Assembly: GCF_000190575.1 (NCBI RefSeq)
Contig: NC_015164.1
Coordinates: 992,001-1,056,000 of the forward strand
Reading direction: 5' to 3'
Length of the DNA: 64,000 nucleotides
DNA from: Phocaeicola salanitronis DSM 18170
GTDB taxonomy: Bacteria; Bacteroidota; Bacteroidia; Bacteroidales; Bacteroidaceae
A program made the position numbers and the translations under genes. The notes beneath the pieces were generated by a model that saw only the letters and a list, made by a program, of their open reading frames with translations, did not search any database and was not told the DNA's origin. The stretch's first letter is position 1, and every line of letters begins with the position of its first letter. Shown piece after piece: positions 17,648 to 32,188 of this stretch.

Positions 17648-18403
17648 TCACAAGATTCCCGCACGCTCTACTTCTTCTATCCAAAGCTCTGACATGCGCC
17701 GGTGTCCCGCAGGTGTGGGATGAATGCCGTCCCATATCCAATATGTGTCCTGCGAGGAAGGTGCTTCACGCAAGAGGATTTCGAACATTTCATCATAAGG
17801 CAAATACACCGCCTTGTACTCAACGGCTATCCGCTTCACGATGCGGGCAAGGGTATGCACCAGACTATCACGCAAGGCAAATCCTTCCGATTCCTTCATC
17901 GAACCCGTGAAAGCCGTAAAGGGAGCACCCAGCACCAGCTTCAGGTTGGGATTGGCACGTAAAGAACGGTCGAGCAAGGCACGGTAACGCTTCTCCCACC
18001 CCAAGGTATCGAAAGGCTCGGCGTGCGGTCCTCCTATATAATAATGTATATCATTCGTACCTACCAATACAGAAAGTATATCGGGCTTCAAGGCTATGGC
18101 ATCTTCTTCCCACCGCTTCTCAAGGTCGGCAAGCGCATTGCCGCTGATGCCCCGGTTGAAGAACTCGTATCCCTTGCCAGGATATTTGCTCTGATAATAC
18201 GAGGCACACAGATACATGTACCCGCTTCCGTAGATGTGGTTCATGTCCCACAAGTTCCGCCCGGCGGAAGGCATCGCACTTCCGTCGCTATTTCCCCAAT
18301 TCCCGTCGGTGATAGAATCGCCGATAAACAATACCCGAAGCCCCTGCCCGTACATCGGGAAAAGGCAAGCCAGCCCAAGCAGGCAAATCCATATTCGTTT
18401 CAT
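17648..18403 (-). CDS. SGNH/GDSL-family hydrolase, probable carbohydrate esterase
   Basis: Secreted 251-residue enzyme with a signal peptide ending near residue 20 (MYGQG). The SGNH blocks are present: Ser30 in GDSIT, Gly in NRGISGN, Asn in VGTND, and Asp225/His228 in DGIHPTPAGH. Such enzymes in polysaccharide loci commonly remove acetyl groups. It sits between susC and the divergent GH43 gene and shares the latter's upstream region. A deacetylase acting on O-acetylated xyloglucan is the natural inference; a lysophospholipase-like role is less likely here. It is unrelated in detail to the SGNH domain fused to GH95 at 20159, which lacks the residues around the PHAEP loop. Confidence 0.8.
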   Translation of the reverse strand: MKRIWICLLGLACLFPMYGQGLRVLFIGDSITDGNWGNSDGSAMPSAGRNLWDMNHIYGSGYMYLCASYYQSKYPGKGYEFFNRGISGNALADLEKRWEEDAIALKPDILSVLVGTNDIHYYIGGPHAEPFDTLGWEKRYRALLDRSLRANPNLKLVLGAPFTAFTGSMKESEGFALRDSLVHTLARIVKRIAVEYKAVYLPYDEMFEILLREAPSSQDTYWIWDGIHPTPAGHRRMSELWIEEVERAGIL

Positions 18404-18474
18404 ATCTTATCAGATTAAAGTCACGCAAAAGTAATGATTCTCCTGTTTCACGCAAGACTTCCATCGCATCCTAC

Positions 18475-23173
<4,699 letters not shown>

Positions 23174-23218
23174 AACCAAATGAATGTCTGCAAACAGCCA
23201 ATGCATACCCCTGAAAAA

Positions 23219-23280
23219 TGAATATATACTGCATACGCGGTTGAATATATACTGCATTCGCTTACGGATATATACTTCAT
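23219..23280. repeat. Short direct repeats before the GH3 gene
   Basis: TGAATATATACTGCAT occurs at 23219-23234 and 23242-23257 (16 bp identical, 23-bp period), followed by a diverged GATATATACTTCAT at 23267-23280. They lie about 165-225 bp upstream of the GH3 ATG. A binding-site role is possible; nothing similar was noticed elsewhere in the locus. Confidence 0.6.
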
Positions 23281-23412
23281 CGGCAGATGCAGTACTACTG
23301 CGTTTTCAACTCAGATAGACTGACTAAATGCGGACATTCATATACAATAATACTATCTTATCAAAAGATAATACCCCCAATGACATTACTTAGAAAAAAC
23401 AAAAGAACGATT

Positions 23413-23420
23413 TATCTTTG
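23413..23420 (+). promoter_or_regulatory. -7 box of GH3 promoter
   Basis: TATCTTTG, 26 bp before the GH3 ATG, fits the TAnnTTTG consensus. The -33 region is poor. It suggests GH3 has its own promoter besides possible read-through from GH95. Confidence 0.5.
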
Positions 23421-23445
23421 AACAACACCAATAAACAAATATATC

Positions 23446-25794
23446 ATGAAACATCTAAAAAACATTGCACTGGCTTCTGTTTTGTGTGCAGGAACCTGTT
23501 TAAATGCAGAAGGACAAACCGTCCCGCCTGCCATCCCTTCTGACCCCGAAATCGAAGCCAACATCCAAAATTGGCTCAAGAAAATGACCATCGAGGAAAA
23601 GATAGGTCAGATGTGTGAAATCACCATCGATGTAGTGACCGACTTCGAAGCGAGCCAAAAGGACGGGTTCACCCTGGACAAAGCCAAGCTGGATACCGTT
23701 ATCGGGAAATACAAGGTCGGCTCGCTCCTGAACGTTCCCCTGAGCATTGCCCAGCCGAAAGAGAAATGGGCGGAAGCCATCAGGCAGATTCAGGAACTTT
23801 CGATGAAGGAAATCGGAATCCCCTGCATCTATGGCGTAGACCAGATACACGGAACCACTTATACTCTTGATGGAACCCTGTTCCCGCAAGGTGTCAACAT
23901 GGGAGCCACATTCAACCGGGACCTGGTAAAGCGTGAAGCCGAAATCTCGGCATACGAAACCAAAGCGGGATGCATCCCCTGGACGTATGCTCCCGTAGTA
24001 GATTTGGGAAGAGACCCGCGCTGGTCGCGCATGTGGGAGAACTATGGAGAGGACTGCTACGTGAATGCGGAAATGGGCAAAGCGTCGGTCATCGGCTTCC
24101 AAGGCGAAGACCCGAACCACATCGGCAAATATAACGTAGCCGCCTGTATGAAACACTATATGGGCTATGGCGTTCCGGTTTCGGGCAAGGACCGTACGCC
24201 CTCTTCCATCTCGCGGAGCGACATGCGCGAAAAGCACTTCGCGCCTTATCTGGCAGCCGTCCGCCAGGGGGCGTTGAGCGTGATGGTCAACTCGGGCGTG
24301 GACAACGGCATGCCCTTCCATGCCAACAGGGAATTCCTGACCCAATGGCTGAAAGAAGACTTGAACTGGGACGGGCTGGTGGTAACAGACTGGGCGGACA
24401 TCAACAACCTGTGTACCCGCGACCACATTGCCGCGACCAAGAAAGAAGCCATCAAGATAGCCATCAACGCCGGCATTGACATGTCGATGGTGCCATACGA
24501 AGTGAGCTTCTGCGATTACCTGAAAGAACTGGTACAGGAAGGCGAAGTGCCCATGAGCCGTATTGACGATGCGGTAGCGCGTGTCTTGCGCCTGAAATAC
24601 CGTCTCGGGCTCTTCGACAAGCCTTACTGGAGCACCGGAGACTATCCGGAATTCGGTTCAAAAGAATTTGCTGATGTAGCCCTCCAGGCAGCCGAAGAGT
24701 CGGAAGTGCTGCTTAAGAACGAAGGGGGCATCCTGCCGCTCGCCAAAGGCACGAAGATTCTTCTGGCTGGCCCGAACGCCAACTCCATGCGGTGCCTGAA
24801 CGGAGGCTGGTCATACAGCTGGCAAGGGCACCGTGCCGACGAATGCGCCCAGGCATACAACACCATCTACGAAGCCCTCTGCAACAAGTTCGGCAAAGAG
24901 AACATCCTCTACGAACCGGGCGTGACTTACGCTCCCTACAAGAACGATAACTGGTGGGAAGAGAACACGCCGGAAATTGACAAGCCGGTAGCCGCCGCTC
25001 AAAATGCCGATGTCATCATCGCTTGCATCGGCGAGAATTCCTATTGCGAGACTCCGGGCAACCTGACCGACCTGAACCTTTCGATGAACCAGCAAAACCT
25101 GATGAAGGCATTGGCTGCAACCGGCAAGCCCGTCATCCTGATTCTGAACGAAGGCCGCCCGCGCCTGATAAAGGATATCGAACCGCTTGCCAAAGCCGTA
25201 GTAAACGTAATGCTTCCGGGCAATTACGGAGGAGACGCCCTGGCAAACCTGCTTGCAGGCGACGCCAATTTCAGCGGGAAGATGCCGTACACCTATCCGA
25301 AACATATCAATGCCCTCGCCACCTACGACTACAAGCCGTGCGAGAACATCGGACAGATGGGCGGGAACTACAATTATGATTCGGTCATGGATATCCAATG
25401 GCCTTTCGGATTCGGACTGAGCTACACTACCTATAAATACAGCAACCTGAAGGTAGACAAGGTCCAATTTACCGCCGATGATGAGCTGACCTTCACCGTA
25501 GACGTGACCAACACGGGAAGCGTGGCAGGCAAGGAAAGCGTATTGCTTTACTCGAAAGACTTGGTGGCAAGCAGCACCCCCGACAACATCCGCCTGCGCA
25601 ACTTCGAGAAGGTTTCCCTGAATCCGGGCGAAACCAAGACCGTAACCATGAAGCTGAAAGGAAGCGACCTGGCTTTCGTCAACTATTACGGAAAATGGAC
25701 GCTGGAGAAAGGTGACTTCAAAGTGAAGTGCGGCGACCAGTGGATAGACCTGCAATGCACACAAACCAAGGTGTGGGATACCCCTAACCGATAA
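23446..25794 (+). CDS. GH3 beta-glucosidase
   Basis: Secreted 782-residue enzyme (signal peptide about 1-24) that would cleave terminal beta-glucose from the debranched backbone. The GH3 barrel contains KHYMGYG and the nucleophile Asp315 in LVVTDWADI. The second alpha/beta domain begins near [15 protein letters not shown] and has the [12 protein letters not shown] region. A fibronectin-III-like C-terminal domain (about 665-770, [19 protein letters not shown]) ends the protein. Three-domain organisation and length are typical of Bacteroides GH3 beta-glucosidases, including those of xyloglucan loci. The long opposite-strand frames beneath it are shadows of its GC-rich codons. Confidence 0.94.
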   Translation: MKHLKNIALASVLCAGTCLNAEGQTVPPAIPSDPEIEANIQNWLKKMTIEEKIGQMCEITIDVVTDFEASQKDGFTLDKAKLDTVIGKYKVGSLLNVPLSIAQPKEKWAEAIRQIQELSMKEIGIPCIYGVDQIHGTTYTLDGTLFPQGVNMGATFNRDLVKREAEISAYETKAGCIPWTYAPVVDLGRDPRWSRMWENYGEDCYVNAEMGKASVIGFQGEDPNHIGKYNVAACMKHYMGYGVPVSGKDRTPSSISRSDMREKHFAPYLAAVRQGALSVMVNSGVDNGMPFHANREFLTQWLKEDLNWDGLVVTDWADINNLCTRDHIAATKKEAIKIAINAGIDMSMVPYEVSFCDYLKELVQEGEVPMSRIDDAVARVLRLKYRLGLFDKPYWSTGDYPEFGSKEFADVALQAAEESEVLLKNEGGILPLAKGTKILLAGPNANSMRCLNGGWSYSWQGHRADECAQAYNTIYEALCNKFGKENILYEPGVTYAPYKNDNWWEENTPEIDKPVAAAQNADVIIACIGENSYCETPGNLTDLNLSMNQQNLMKALAATGKPVILILNEGRPRLIKDIEPLAKAVVNVMLPGNYGGDALANLLAGDANFSGKMPYTYPKHINALATYDYKPCENIGQMGGNYNYDSVMDIQWPFGFGLSYTTYKYSNLKVDKVQFTADDELTFTVDVTNTGSVAGKESVLLYSKDLVASSTPDNIRLRNFEKVSLNPGETKTVTMKLKGSDLAFVNYYGKWTLEKGDFKVKCGDQWIDLQCTQTKVWDTPNR

Positions 25795-25803
25795 ATTATA
25801 ATC

Positions 25804-25868
25804 GAACACAGAGACACGGAGACACGGAGAAAAAATAAAAAACTCTGCGTCTCCGTTTCTTTGTGTTT
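25804..25868. repeat. CACAGAG-family inverted repeat, copy A
   Basis: GAACACAGAGACACGGAGAC-type sequence at 25804-25829 is mirrored by CTCCGTTTCTTTGTGTTT, ending at 25868. It lies right after the GH3 stop and could end its transcript. Related copies: a half-site at 26752-26769, and full pairs at 41362-41490 and 52851-52924. Confidence 0.7.
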
Positions 25869-25914
25869 AAATAAATCGTATCTTTGGCAAAACATTAATC
25901 AAAAACATCATATC

Positions 25915-26739
25915 ATGATAACATTCCCTAACGCCAAAATAAACTTAGGCCTCAACGTTGTAGAAAAACGTGCCGACGGATACCATAATATCGAAACCGT
26001 CTTTTATCCGATTAACCTGCAAGACGCACTCGAAGTAAACCGGTTGGAGAACAGAAGCGAACCTTTCCGCCTCTGTGTCAAAGGCACTCTGCTCGATGGT
26101 GCCCCCGAAGATAACCTTGTAGTAAAAGCCTACCTTTTGCTTCGCGAAAAATACCAGTTGCCTCCTGTCGACATTCATTTATATAAACATATCCCTACCG
26201 GAGCCGGATTAGGAGGAGGCTCTGCCGACGGAGCTTTCATGATTAAGCTATTGAACGAAAAATTCCAAATCGGACTGACCGTTCAGGAAATGGAAGAATA
26301 TGCCGCACGCATCGGAGCCGATTGCGCTTTCTTTGTGCGCAACCAACCCGTATTTGCCACCGGCATCGGAAATATCTTCGAACCTGTCACTTGCACACTT
26401 GCCGATTATCGGCTGGTATTGGTCAAACCGCAAAACGCAATTTCGACCAGCGAAGCCTATAGCCGCATCAAGCCGCATTATCCGGAAAAATCGGTGAAAG
26501 AAATCATCCGCCAGCCCGTAGAGACTTGGAAAGACGAATTAAAAAATGATTTCGAAGAATCGGTGTTCGCCCTCTATCCCGAAATAGCCGCCATCAAAGA
26601 CAAAATGTACGACTTGGGAGCCGTATATGCCTCGATGACAGGTTCCGGGTCAGCCGTTTACGGCATCTTCCGCGAACGGATTGAGAACATAGACGCCATT
26701 TTCAGCGGATACTTTTGCCGCCAACGAGAAATGATTTAA
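25915..26739 (+). CDS. ispE: 4-diphosphocytidyl-2-C-methyl-D-erythritol kinase
   Basis: Cytosolic GHMP kinase of the MEP isoprenoid pathway; it phosphorylates CDP-methylerythritol with ATP. The protein is 274 residues from the ATG at 25915, with N-terminal [24 protein letters not shown], the ATP loop [15 protein letters not shown] and the late GHMP motif [12 protein letters not shown]. The frame is open upstream of this ATG, but those 18 residues are not part of the family and include the repeat, so 25915 is chosen. A -7 box TATCTTTG lies at 25879-25886. Confidence 0.97.
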   Translation: MITFPNAKINLGLNVVEKRADGYHNIETVFYPINLQDALEVNRLENRSEPFRLCVKGTLLDGAPEDNLVVKAYLLLREKYQLPPVDIHLYKHIPTGAGLGGGSADGAFMIKLLNEKFQIGLTVQEMEEYAARIGADCAFFVRNQPVFATGIGNIFEPVTCTLADYRLVLVKPQNAISTSEAYSRIKPHYPEKSVKEIIRQPVETWKDELKNDFEESVFALYPEIAAIKDKMYDLGAVYASMTGSGSAVYGIFRERIENIDAIFSGYFCRQREMI

Positions 26740-26790
26740 CAATATGATGAGAACGCAGAGACGCGGAGTTCACATAAAAATCCGCCACCT

Positions 26791-28422
26791 ATGAGCGACC
26801 CAAACATCCATCGTTTTACATCGCCCATCGAAGGCATTCCTTTGCCTTCGGCATTCACATATCCCTTCCATTACACCCCTCACCCCTTGGTGCAAATGGC
26901 AGCACACGAAGTACAAGTCTATCTTCGTACCCGTTCCGATTGGGAAGAGGAATTGAATAAAGGAAAGATGTTCGGCGTGCTTCTGATACAAGACAAAGAA
27001 GGGAATGTGGGCTACCTGACGGCCTTCTCGGGAAACCTTGCCCAAAATAACCGGCAGAATGGATTCGTGCCTCCGGTATACGACCTCTTGCGCCCCGATG
27101 GATTCTTCAAATTAGAAGAAAGTGAAATATCTGACATCAACCGGCGCATCGAAGCATTGGAAAAAGAGGAAACCTACCTGCATCTGCAACATGCCTGTCA
27201 AATCAACATGCAGACCAGCCAAGAGGCATTGGCGAAAGCCAAGGATGAAATGAAACGAGCTAAGCTTTTGCGCGAAGAAAAGCGGGGAAAAGGAATCTCA
27301 CCCGAAGAGGAAGCCCAACTTATCAAAGAAAGCCAGTTCCAAAAAGCCGAATACAAACGCCTGGAGAAAAGGCTAAAACTACAAGGAGAAGAACTAAAAG
27401 CCTCTCTCTCGGTTTTCGAGAATCAAATACAAATCTTAAAACACGAACGGAAAACCCGCTCGGCGGCACTCCAGCAAAAACTATTCGAACAGTTTCGCAT
27501 GCTCAATGCTCAAGGAGAAGAAAAAGACCTTTGCCAAATCTTTCATGAAACCCCACAAGGCACACCACCTGCAGGAGCCGGCGAATGTGCCTTGCCCAAA
27601 CTTCTGCAATACGCCTACCAACATAACTTTCACCCTTTAGCCATGGGAGAATTTTGGATCGGCGAATCTCCCAAAGAAGAAATCCGACACGAAGGACATT
27701 TCTATCCCTCGTGCAAGAATAAATGTGAACCCATACTGAAACACATGCTTATCGGATTACAGGTAGAACCCAATCCCTTGGCAGGAAGAGAGACAAAGAA
27801 AAAAGAACTGGAAATTGTATACGAAGACGAATGGCTAATTGTAGTAAATAAGCCTGAAGGCATGCTTTCCACACCTGGCAAACTGATCACAGATTCGGTC
27901 TATACCCGCCTGCATACACTTTATCCTACCGCAACAGGCCCACTTATTGTCCATCGCCTTGATATGGCTACATCCGGATTGTTGCTGGTTGCCAAAACCA
28001 AAGAAATTCATTATGCACTACAAAAAATGTTCGCTTCCCGACGGATACAAAAACGATACACAGCATGGCTGAACGGCATCGTAACCACAGATGAAGGTAT
28101 CATCAACCTTCCTATTTGCCCCGACTATGACAATCGTCCTTATCAAATGGTGCATTCCGAATACGGGAAACCAGCCATTACCCGTTATAAAGTGCTCGGA
28201 CGGAAAGAAGGTAAAACCCGCATTGCATTCTATCCCCTCACCGGACGCACTCACCAACTGCGCGTCCATGCGGCTCATCCCGACGGACTGAATTGCCCCA
28301 TCATAGGCGATGAATTATATGGCAAGAAAGCAGACCGGCTCTACCTCCATGCCGCCGGACTTTCCTTTATCCATCCCGTCACTCACCAGCCACTCGTAAT
28401 CCGGAAAGAAGCCGGATTCTGA
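26791..28422 (+). CDS. RluA-family pseudouridine synthase with long N-terminal extension
   Basis: A 543-residue protein. The last 200 residues are an RluA-type synthase: IVVNKPEGMLSTPG, catalytic Asp391 in HRLDMATSG, ARRIQKRYTAWL-like segment, and LTGRTHQLRVHAAH. It would isomerise uridines in rRNA or tRNA; the target base is not predictable. The first 340 residues are unusual for the family. They begin with a domain containing FGVLLIQDKEGNVGYLTAFSGN, followed by a charged coiled coil (about 115-240) and a segment with HEGHFYPSCKNKCEPIL, which has paired cysteines. It is preceded by 51 bp that include a half CACAGAG repeat and is probably expressed with ispE. Confidence 0.9.
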   Translation: MSDPNIHRFTSPIEGIPLPSAFTYPFHYTPHPLVQMAAHEVQVYLRTRSDWEEELNKGKMFGVLLIQDKEGNVGYLTAFSGNLAQNNRQNGFVPPVYDLLRPDGFFKLEESEISDINRRIEALEKEETYLHLQHACQINMQTSQEALAKAKDEMKRAKLLREEKRGKGISPEEEAQLIKESQFQKAEYKRLEKRLKLQGEELKASLSVFENQIQILKHERKTRSAALQQKLFEQFRMLNAQGEEKDLCQIFHETPQGTPPAGAGECALPKLLQYAYQHNFHPLAMGEFWIGESPKEEIRHEGHFYPSCKNKCEPILKHMLIGLQVEPNPLAGRETKKKELEIVYEDEWLIVVNKPEGMLSTPGKLITDSVYTRLHTLYPTATGPLIVHRLDMATSGLLLVAKTKEIHYALQKMFASRRIQKRYTAWLNGIVTTDEGIINLPICPDYDNRPYQMVHSEYGKPAITRYKVLGRKEGKTRIAFYPLTGRTHQLRVHAAHPDGLNCPIIGDELYGKKADRLYLHAAGLSFIHPVTHQPLVIRKEAGF

Positions 28423-28439
28423 CGCATTAGCAGACAGAA

Positions 28440-28610
28440 GGCGTTACAATTGTTACAAATGACAATTACAAAAATCAGATTTTAACAAGAAGAGTTCATG
28501 GAGAGAGAGTGACACATATATATATTTATATATAATATAATTTATGGTCAAGAATCTTCTTTCCTTCTTTTTCAGTTTTAGTAATTGTCATTTGTAACAA
28601 TTGTAACGCC
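28440..28610. repeat. 171-bp element with perfect 30-bp terminal inverted repeats
   Basis: The arms at 28440-28469 and 28581-28610 are exact complements over 30 bases (GGCGTTACAATTGTTACAAA.. outward). The centre is A/T rich, including a run of alternating TATA, and has no coding potential. No clear target duplication was found. It sits after the pseudouridine synthase gene, so an end-of-transcript role is also possible. Confidence 0.75.
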
Positions 28611-28775
28611 GTAACGGAATCCCCACTTATATGCATGTCCCTTCGGATATAGATGCACAGCCCGATGCAGATAGTTCCGTGTGCCTCCGCAAGCATCCGG
28701 ACCCGATATAACCGTACTTACCGGACAATTCAAGCAAGCACTTCATCGGCTAATTGCAGAATTCATTGCCCGAAA

Positions 28776-28807
28776 TTTGGCTATACCGAAATATAAATCT
28801 ATATTTG
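28776..28807 (+). promoter_or_regulatory. Promoter of the addA-like gene
   Basis: A -33 TTTG (28776-28779) and -7 TATATTTG (28800-28807) are separated by 20 bp, a good Bacteroidetes sigma-ABfr arrangement. It implies transcription from about 28814, which argues against a TTG start at 28815 and for the ATG at 28842. Confidence 0.7.
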
Positions 28808-28841
28808 TAGATAGTTGACAAGAAATGAAAGCAAAAAACAA

Positions 28842-31800
28842 ATGACAGATTATCCGCAACTATTGGTTTACAAGGCATCAGCAGGTTCAGGAAAAACCTT
28901 TACCCTTGCCCTACATTATATTAAGCAATTAGTGGAAGACCCCACGGCCTACCGTCACATTCTGGCGGTAACTTTTACCAACAAGGCAACCGCCGAAATG
29001 AAAAACCGTATTCTGGAGCAATTATACGGATTAGGGTACGGTTTGCCGACATCCAAAAGCTACCTCCAAGAATTGAAGAAAACCTGTGCACTGAGCGATA
29101 CAGAAATACGGCAAGCGGCAATCCGGGCATTACACAACATCATCCATGACTACAGCCGTTTCCGCATCGAAACCATTGATTCGTTTTTCCAAGCTGTATT
29201 ACGCAATCTGGCACGCGAGCTGGAACTGGGAGCCAACATGACCATAGAACTGAATAACGCAGATGTGCTTTCGGATACTGTAGACGCCATGATAGAAAAG
29301 TTAGACAGGCTCTCTCCTTTATTAAGCTGGCTGTTGGAATACATCGAACAACGCATCTCGGACGATAAGAGATGGGATATTTCAGACGAAATCAAGGGAT
29401 TCGGACGCAACATTCTTGATGAAAGATACATCGAGAAAGGCGAAGGATTGCGCCGCAAACTGGCAGACCCGGCATTCATCCCTGCCTACCGGAAGAAACT
29501 GGAATCACTCCGCAAAGACGTCTTGGAGCAGATGAAAAGCTTCAGCCAACAGTTTTTCGACACATTGGAACTGAACAGCTTAACACCCGCAGATTTGAAA
29601 AACGGCACACGAGGCATCAGCAGTTATTTCGACAAACTGAGCAAGGGCAAGCTGAGCAATGACGTACGAAACGCCACGGTAGAAAAAAGCCTGGCAAGCG
29701 CGGAAAACTGGGCGACACAGGCTTCCCCAAAACGTGCCGAAATCCTCAGCCTCGCCACACGCGAACTGATTCCCCTGCTTAACACCGCAGAAGAATTCCG
29801 CACAAAGAACAACCTGATAGCCAACTCGTGCGACCTCTCGCTCAGATACTTGAACAACCTGCGCTTGCTTGCTCACATTGACGAAGAACTTCGCCTGCAG
29901 AACCAGTTGCATAACCGCTTCCTCCTCTCAGACACCAACGCCCTGCTGCACAGCCTGATGAACGAAGGAGATGCTGCTTTCGTCTACGAAAAGATTGGCA
30001 CCAGCATCGACAGGGTGATGATAGACGAGTTCCAAGACACTTCGCGCATGCAATGGGAAAACTTCCACCTGCTCTTGAAAGAAAGCCTTGCACAACGGGA
30101 AGGAAGCCTCATCGTAGGCGACATCAAACAGAGCATTTACCGCTGGCGGAACGGGGATTGGAAAATACTGGCTGGATTGAATACCGATTCCTCCTTACGT
30201 ATCCGTGAACTGACCTTGCAAACCAATTGGCGAAGCGAAGCGCGCATTGTGCGTTTCAACAACATCTTCTTCACCTCTGCCTGCCAGACGCTGAACCAGC
30301 GTTACGAGGAAGAAAAAGGCGAATCGTGCCTGCCCCTGCTCAATGCCTATAGCGATGTATGTCAGCAAACGGCAAAACAGACCGAAAAGGGATATGTAAA
30401 GCTCACGTTCCTGACAGACACTCCGGAACAATCTTATGCCGAGGCAACCTTAGAAGAATTGGCAAAAGAGACCGAATGCCTTATCCGGCACGGCATCCGC
30501 ACAAACGACATCGCCATTCTGGTGCGCAAAAACAAAACAATCCCTGCCATTGCCGATTACTTCGACAAACATACCCCCTACCGCATCGTATCAGATGAAG
30601 CCTTCCGGTTAGACGCCTCGCTGGCGGTATGCATGATGATAGACGGGCTGCGCTACCTCACCTCGCCCGAAGACCGTATAGCCGGAGCACGACTTGCCGT
30701 GGCATACCAGCGGGAAATCCTGCACACCCATACGACACTAAACCGCATTTTGCAGGATGACATCAGCACGTATTTGCCCGCTGGCTTCACAGAACACATC
30801 GCCGAACTGCGGCTGATGCCTCTATATGAACTACTGGAGAAACTTTTCCTCTTGTTCGACATGAAAGGAATCGAGCACCAAGATGCCTACCTCTGCGCTT
30901 TCTATGATGCCGTGACCGAATACATGCAGCAACACTCGTCTGAACCGACTGCATTCATCACCTATTGGGACGAACGCTTACACGAGAAAACCATTCCTTC
31001 GGGTGAAATAGAAGGCATCCGGATTCTCTCTATACACAAGTCGAAAGGATTGGAATTCCATACAGTCCTGATTCCTTTCTGCGATTGGAAAATGGAAAAC
31101 GAGACCAATAACCACTTGATATGGTGCCAAGCGCAAGACGACGGATTAGAGCCGTTCAACCAACTGGACCTCGTGCCGGTGAACTATTCTTCGGCGATGG
31201 CAGAATCGGTATTCAAGGCAAGCTATTGGGACGAACGGCTTCAGCTTTGGGTAGACAACCTGAACTTGCTCTATGTAGCATTTACCCGCGCCTGCAAGAA
31301 CCTTATTATATGGGGAAGAACCGGAAACCGCCAAAAAGGAACCGTATCCGAACTGCTGGAACAAACTGTTCCCCAACTTCCGATTTGGAGCACCCGCGAA
31401 GAAAGCGATGAAGACACTCCTGTCACATATACTTTCGGTGAGCTTTTCCCTTCGGAGATGAAAGCGGAAAAGCATTCGGACAATCCACTTGCCACGCCCC
31501 CCGAAAGTGTCACCGTACGGGTAGAGTCAATAGAAACCCCTATCGAATTCAAGCAATCGAACCAATCCGCCGACTTTATCCAAAGCGAAGACGAGAGCGA
31601 AGAAGAACGGAAAGAATACATCCGCCAAGGACAATTGCTGCATCAAGTATTTGCTTCAATCCGAACCGAAAATGAATTGCCGCAAGCCATTTCCCGTCTG
31701 GTTTTCGAAGGTGTGCTGGAATCGGAGAAGCAAGCGGAGCAAATCGAAGAATTGGCACGCTGGGCACTCGCTCATCCACACGTAAGGGACTGGTACGATG

Positions 31801-32057
31801 GGACATGGGAGTTATATAACGAATGCAGCATCATCTATGCCGATGAAGCGGGCAATCTCCAGACCCGACGCCCCGACCGTGTGATGATGAAAGACGGGAA
31901 AGTAATCGTAGTTGATTTCAAATTCGGAAAAAAGAAACAAGGTTACAGAAGCCAAGTAAAAGAATACATGAACCTGCTCACCCAAATGGGGTATTCCAAT
32001 GTAAAAGGATATTTATGGTATGTATTTGAAAACGAATTAGAGAATGTCCGCAACTGA
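28842..32057 (+). CDS. AddA-like UvrD helicase / RecB-family nuclease
   Basis: Cytosolic 1071-residue DNA repair helicase-nuclease, the larger subunit of an AddAB-type complex that resects double-strand breaks. Superfamily 1 motifs are in order: Walker A with Lys18 in ASAGSGKTF, NKATAEMKNRI, DEFQDTSRMQW (about 394), GDIKQSIYRWRNGD (about 425), ILSIHKSKGLEF (about 728) and LYVAFTRA (about 809). The C-terminus has a PD-(D/E)XK nuclease core, Asp1025 and Lys1027 in VVDFKFGK. The frame also opens at TTG 28815, but the promoter position and the conserved start favour the ATG at 28842. The partner gene follows at 32189. Confidence 0.92.
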   Translation: MTDYPQLLVYKASAGSGKTFTLALHYIKQLVEDPTAYRHILAVTFTNKATAEMKNRILEQLYGLGYGLPTSKSYLQELKKTCALSDTEIRQAAIRALHNIIHDYSRFRIETIDSFFQAVLRNLARELELGANMTIELNNADVLSDTVDAMIEKLDRLSPLLSWLLEYIEQRISDDKRWDISDEIKGFGRNILDERYIEKGEGLRRKLADPAFIPAYRKKLESLRKDVLEQMKSFSQQFFDTLELNSLTPADLKNGTRGISSYFDKLSKGKLSNDVRNATVEKSLASAENWATQASPKRAEILSLATRELIPLLNTAEEFRTKNNLIANSCDLSLRYLNNLRLLAHIDEELRLQNQLHNRFLLSDTNALLHSLMNEGDAAFVYEKIGTSIDRVMIDEFQDTSRMQWENFHLLLKESLAQREGSLIVGDIKQSIYRWRNGDWKILAGLNTDSSLRIRELTLQTNWRSEARIVRFNNIFFTSACQTLNQRYEEEKGESCLPLLNAYSDVCQQTAKQTEKGYVKLTFLTDTPEQSYAEATLEELAKETECLIRHGIRTNDIAILVRKNKTIPAIADYFDKHTPYRIVSDEAFRLDASLAVCMMIDGLRYLTSPEDRIAGARLAVAYQREILHTHTTLNRILQDDISTYLPAGFTEHIAELRLMPLYELLEKLFLLFDMKGIEHQDAYLCAFYDAVTEYMQQHSSEPTAFITYWDERLHEKTIPSGEIEGIRILSIHKSKGLEFHTVLIPFCDWKMENETNNHLIWCQAQDDGLEPFNQLDLVPVNYSSAMAESVFKASYWDERLQLWVDNLNLLYVAFTRACKNLIIWGRTGNRQKGTVSELLEQTVPQLPIWSTREESDEDTPVTYTFGELFPSEMKAEKHSDNPLATPPESVTVRVESIETPIEFKQSNQSADFIQSEDESEEERKEYIRQGQLLHQVFASIRTENELPQAISRLVFEGVLESEKQAEQIEELARWALAHPHVRDWYDGTWELYNECSIIYADEAGNLQTRRPDRVMMKDGKVIVVDFKFGKKKQGYRSQVKEYMNLLTQMGYSNVKGYLWYVFENELENVRN

Positions 32058-32188
32058 CCCAAAGAATGATACGCTAAATAAAGGTATGCTTACTTTGCCG
32101 GCTCAGTTATCTGAAACTGCCGATAAAGCATATCTTCGATTTCGAAGGCATATCTGCGGACGGATTTAATACTAAAACAACGAACAAA

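Larger units (their letters stand above)
28423..28841. other. 419-bp intergenic region
   Basis: Holds the large inverted repeat at 28440-28610 and the promoter of the addA-like gene. The stretch 28611-28770 shows nothing recognisable. Confidence 0.7.

Noticed and set aside
23500..25809. Two minus-strand frames of more than 300 residues opposite GH3
   Set aside because: No domain or start signal; they arise from codon bias of the GH3 gene, which is intact on the plus strand.
28815..28841. TTG start giving nine more residues to the addA-like protein
   Set aside because: It lies almost at the predicted transcription start, and the ATG at 28842 directly precedes the conserved N-terminus.
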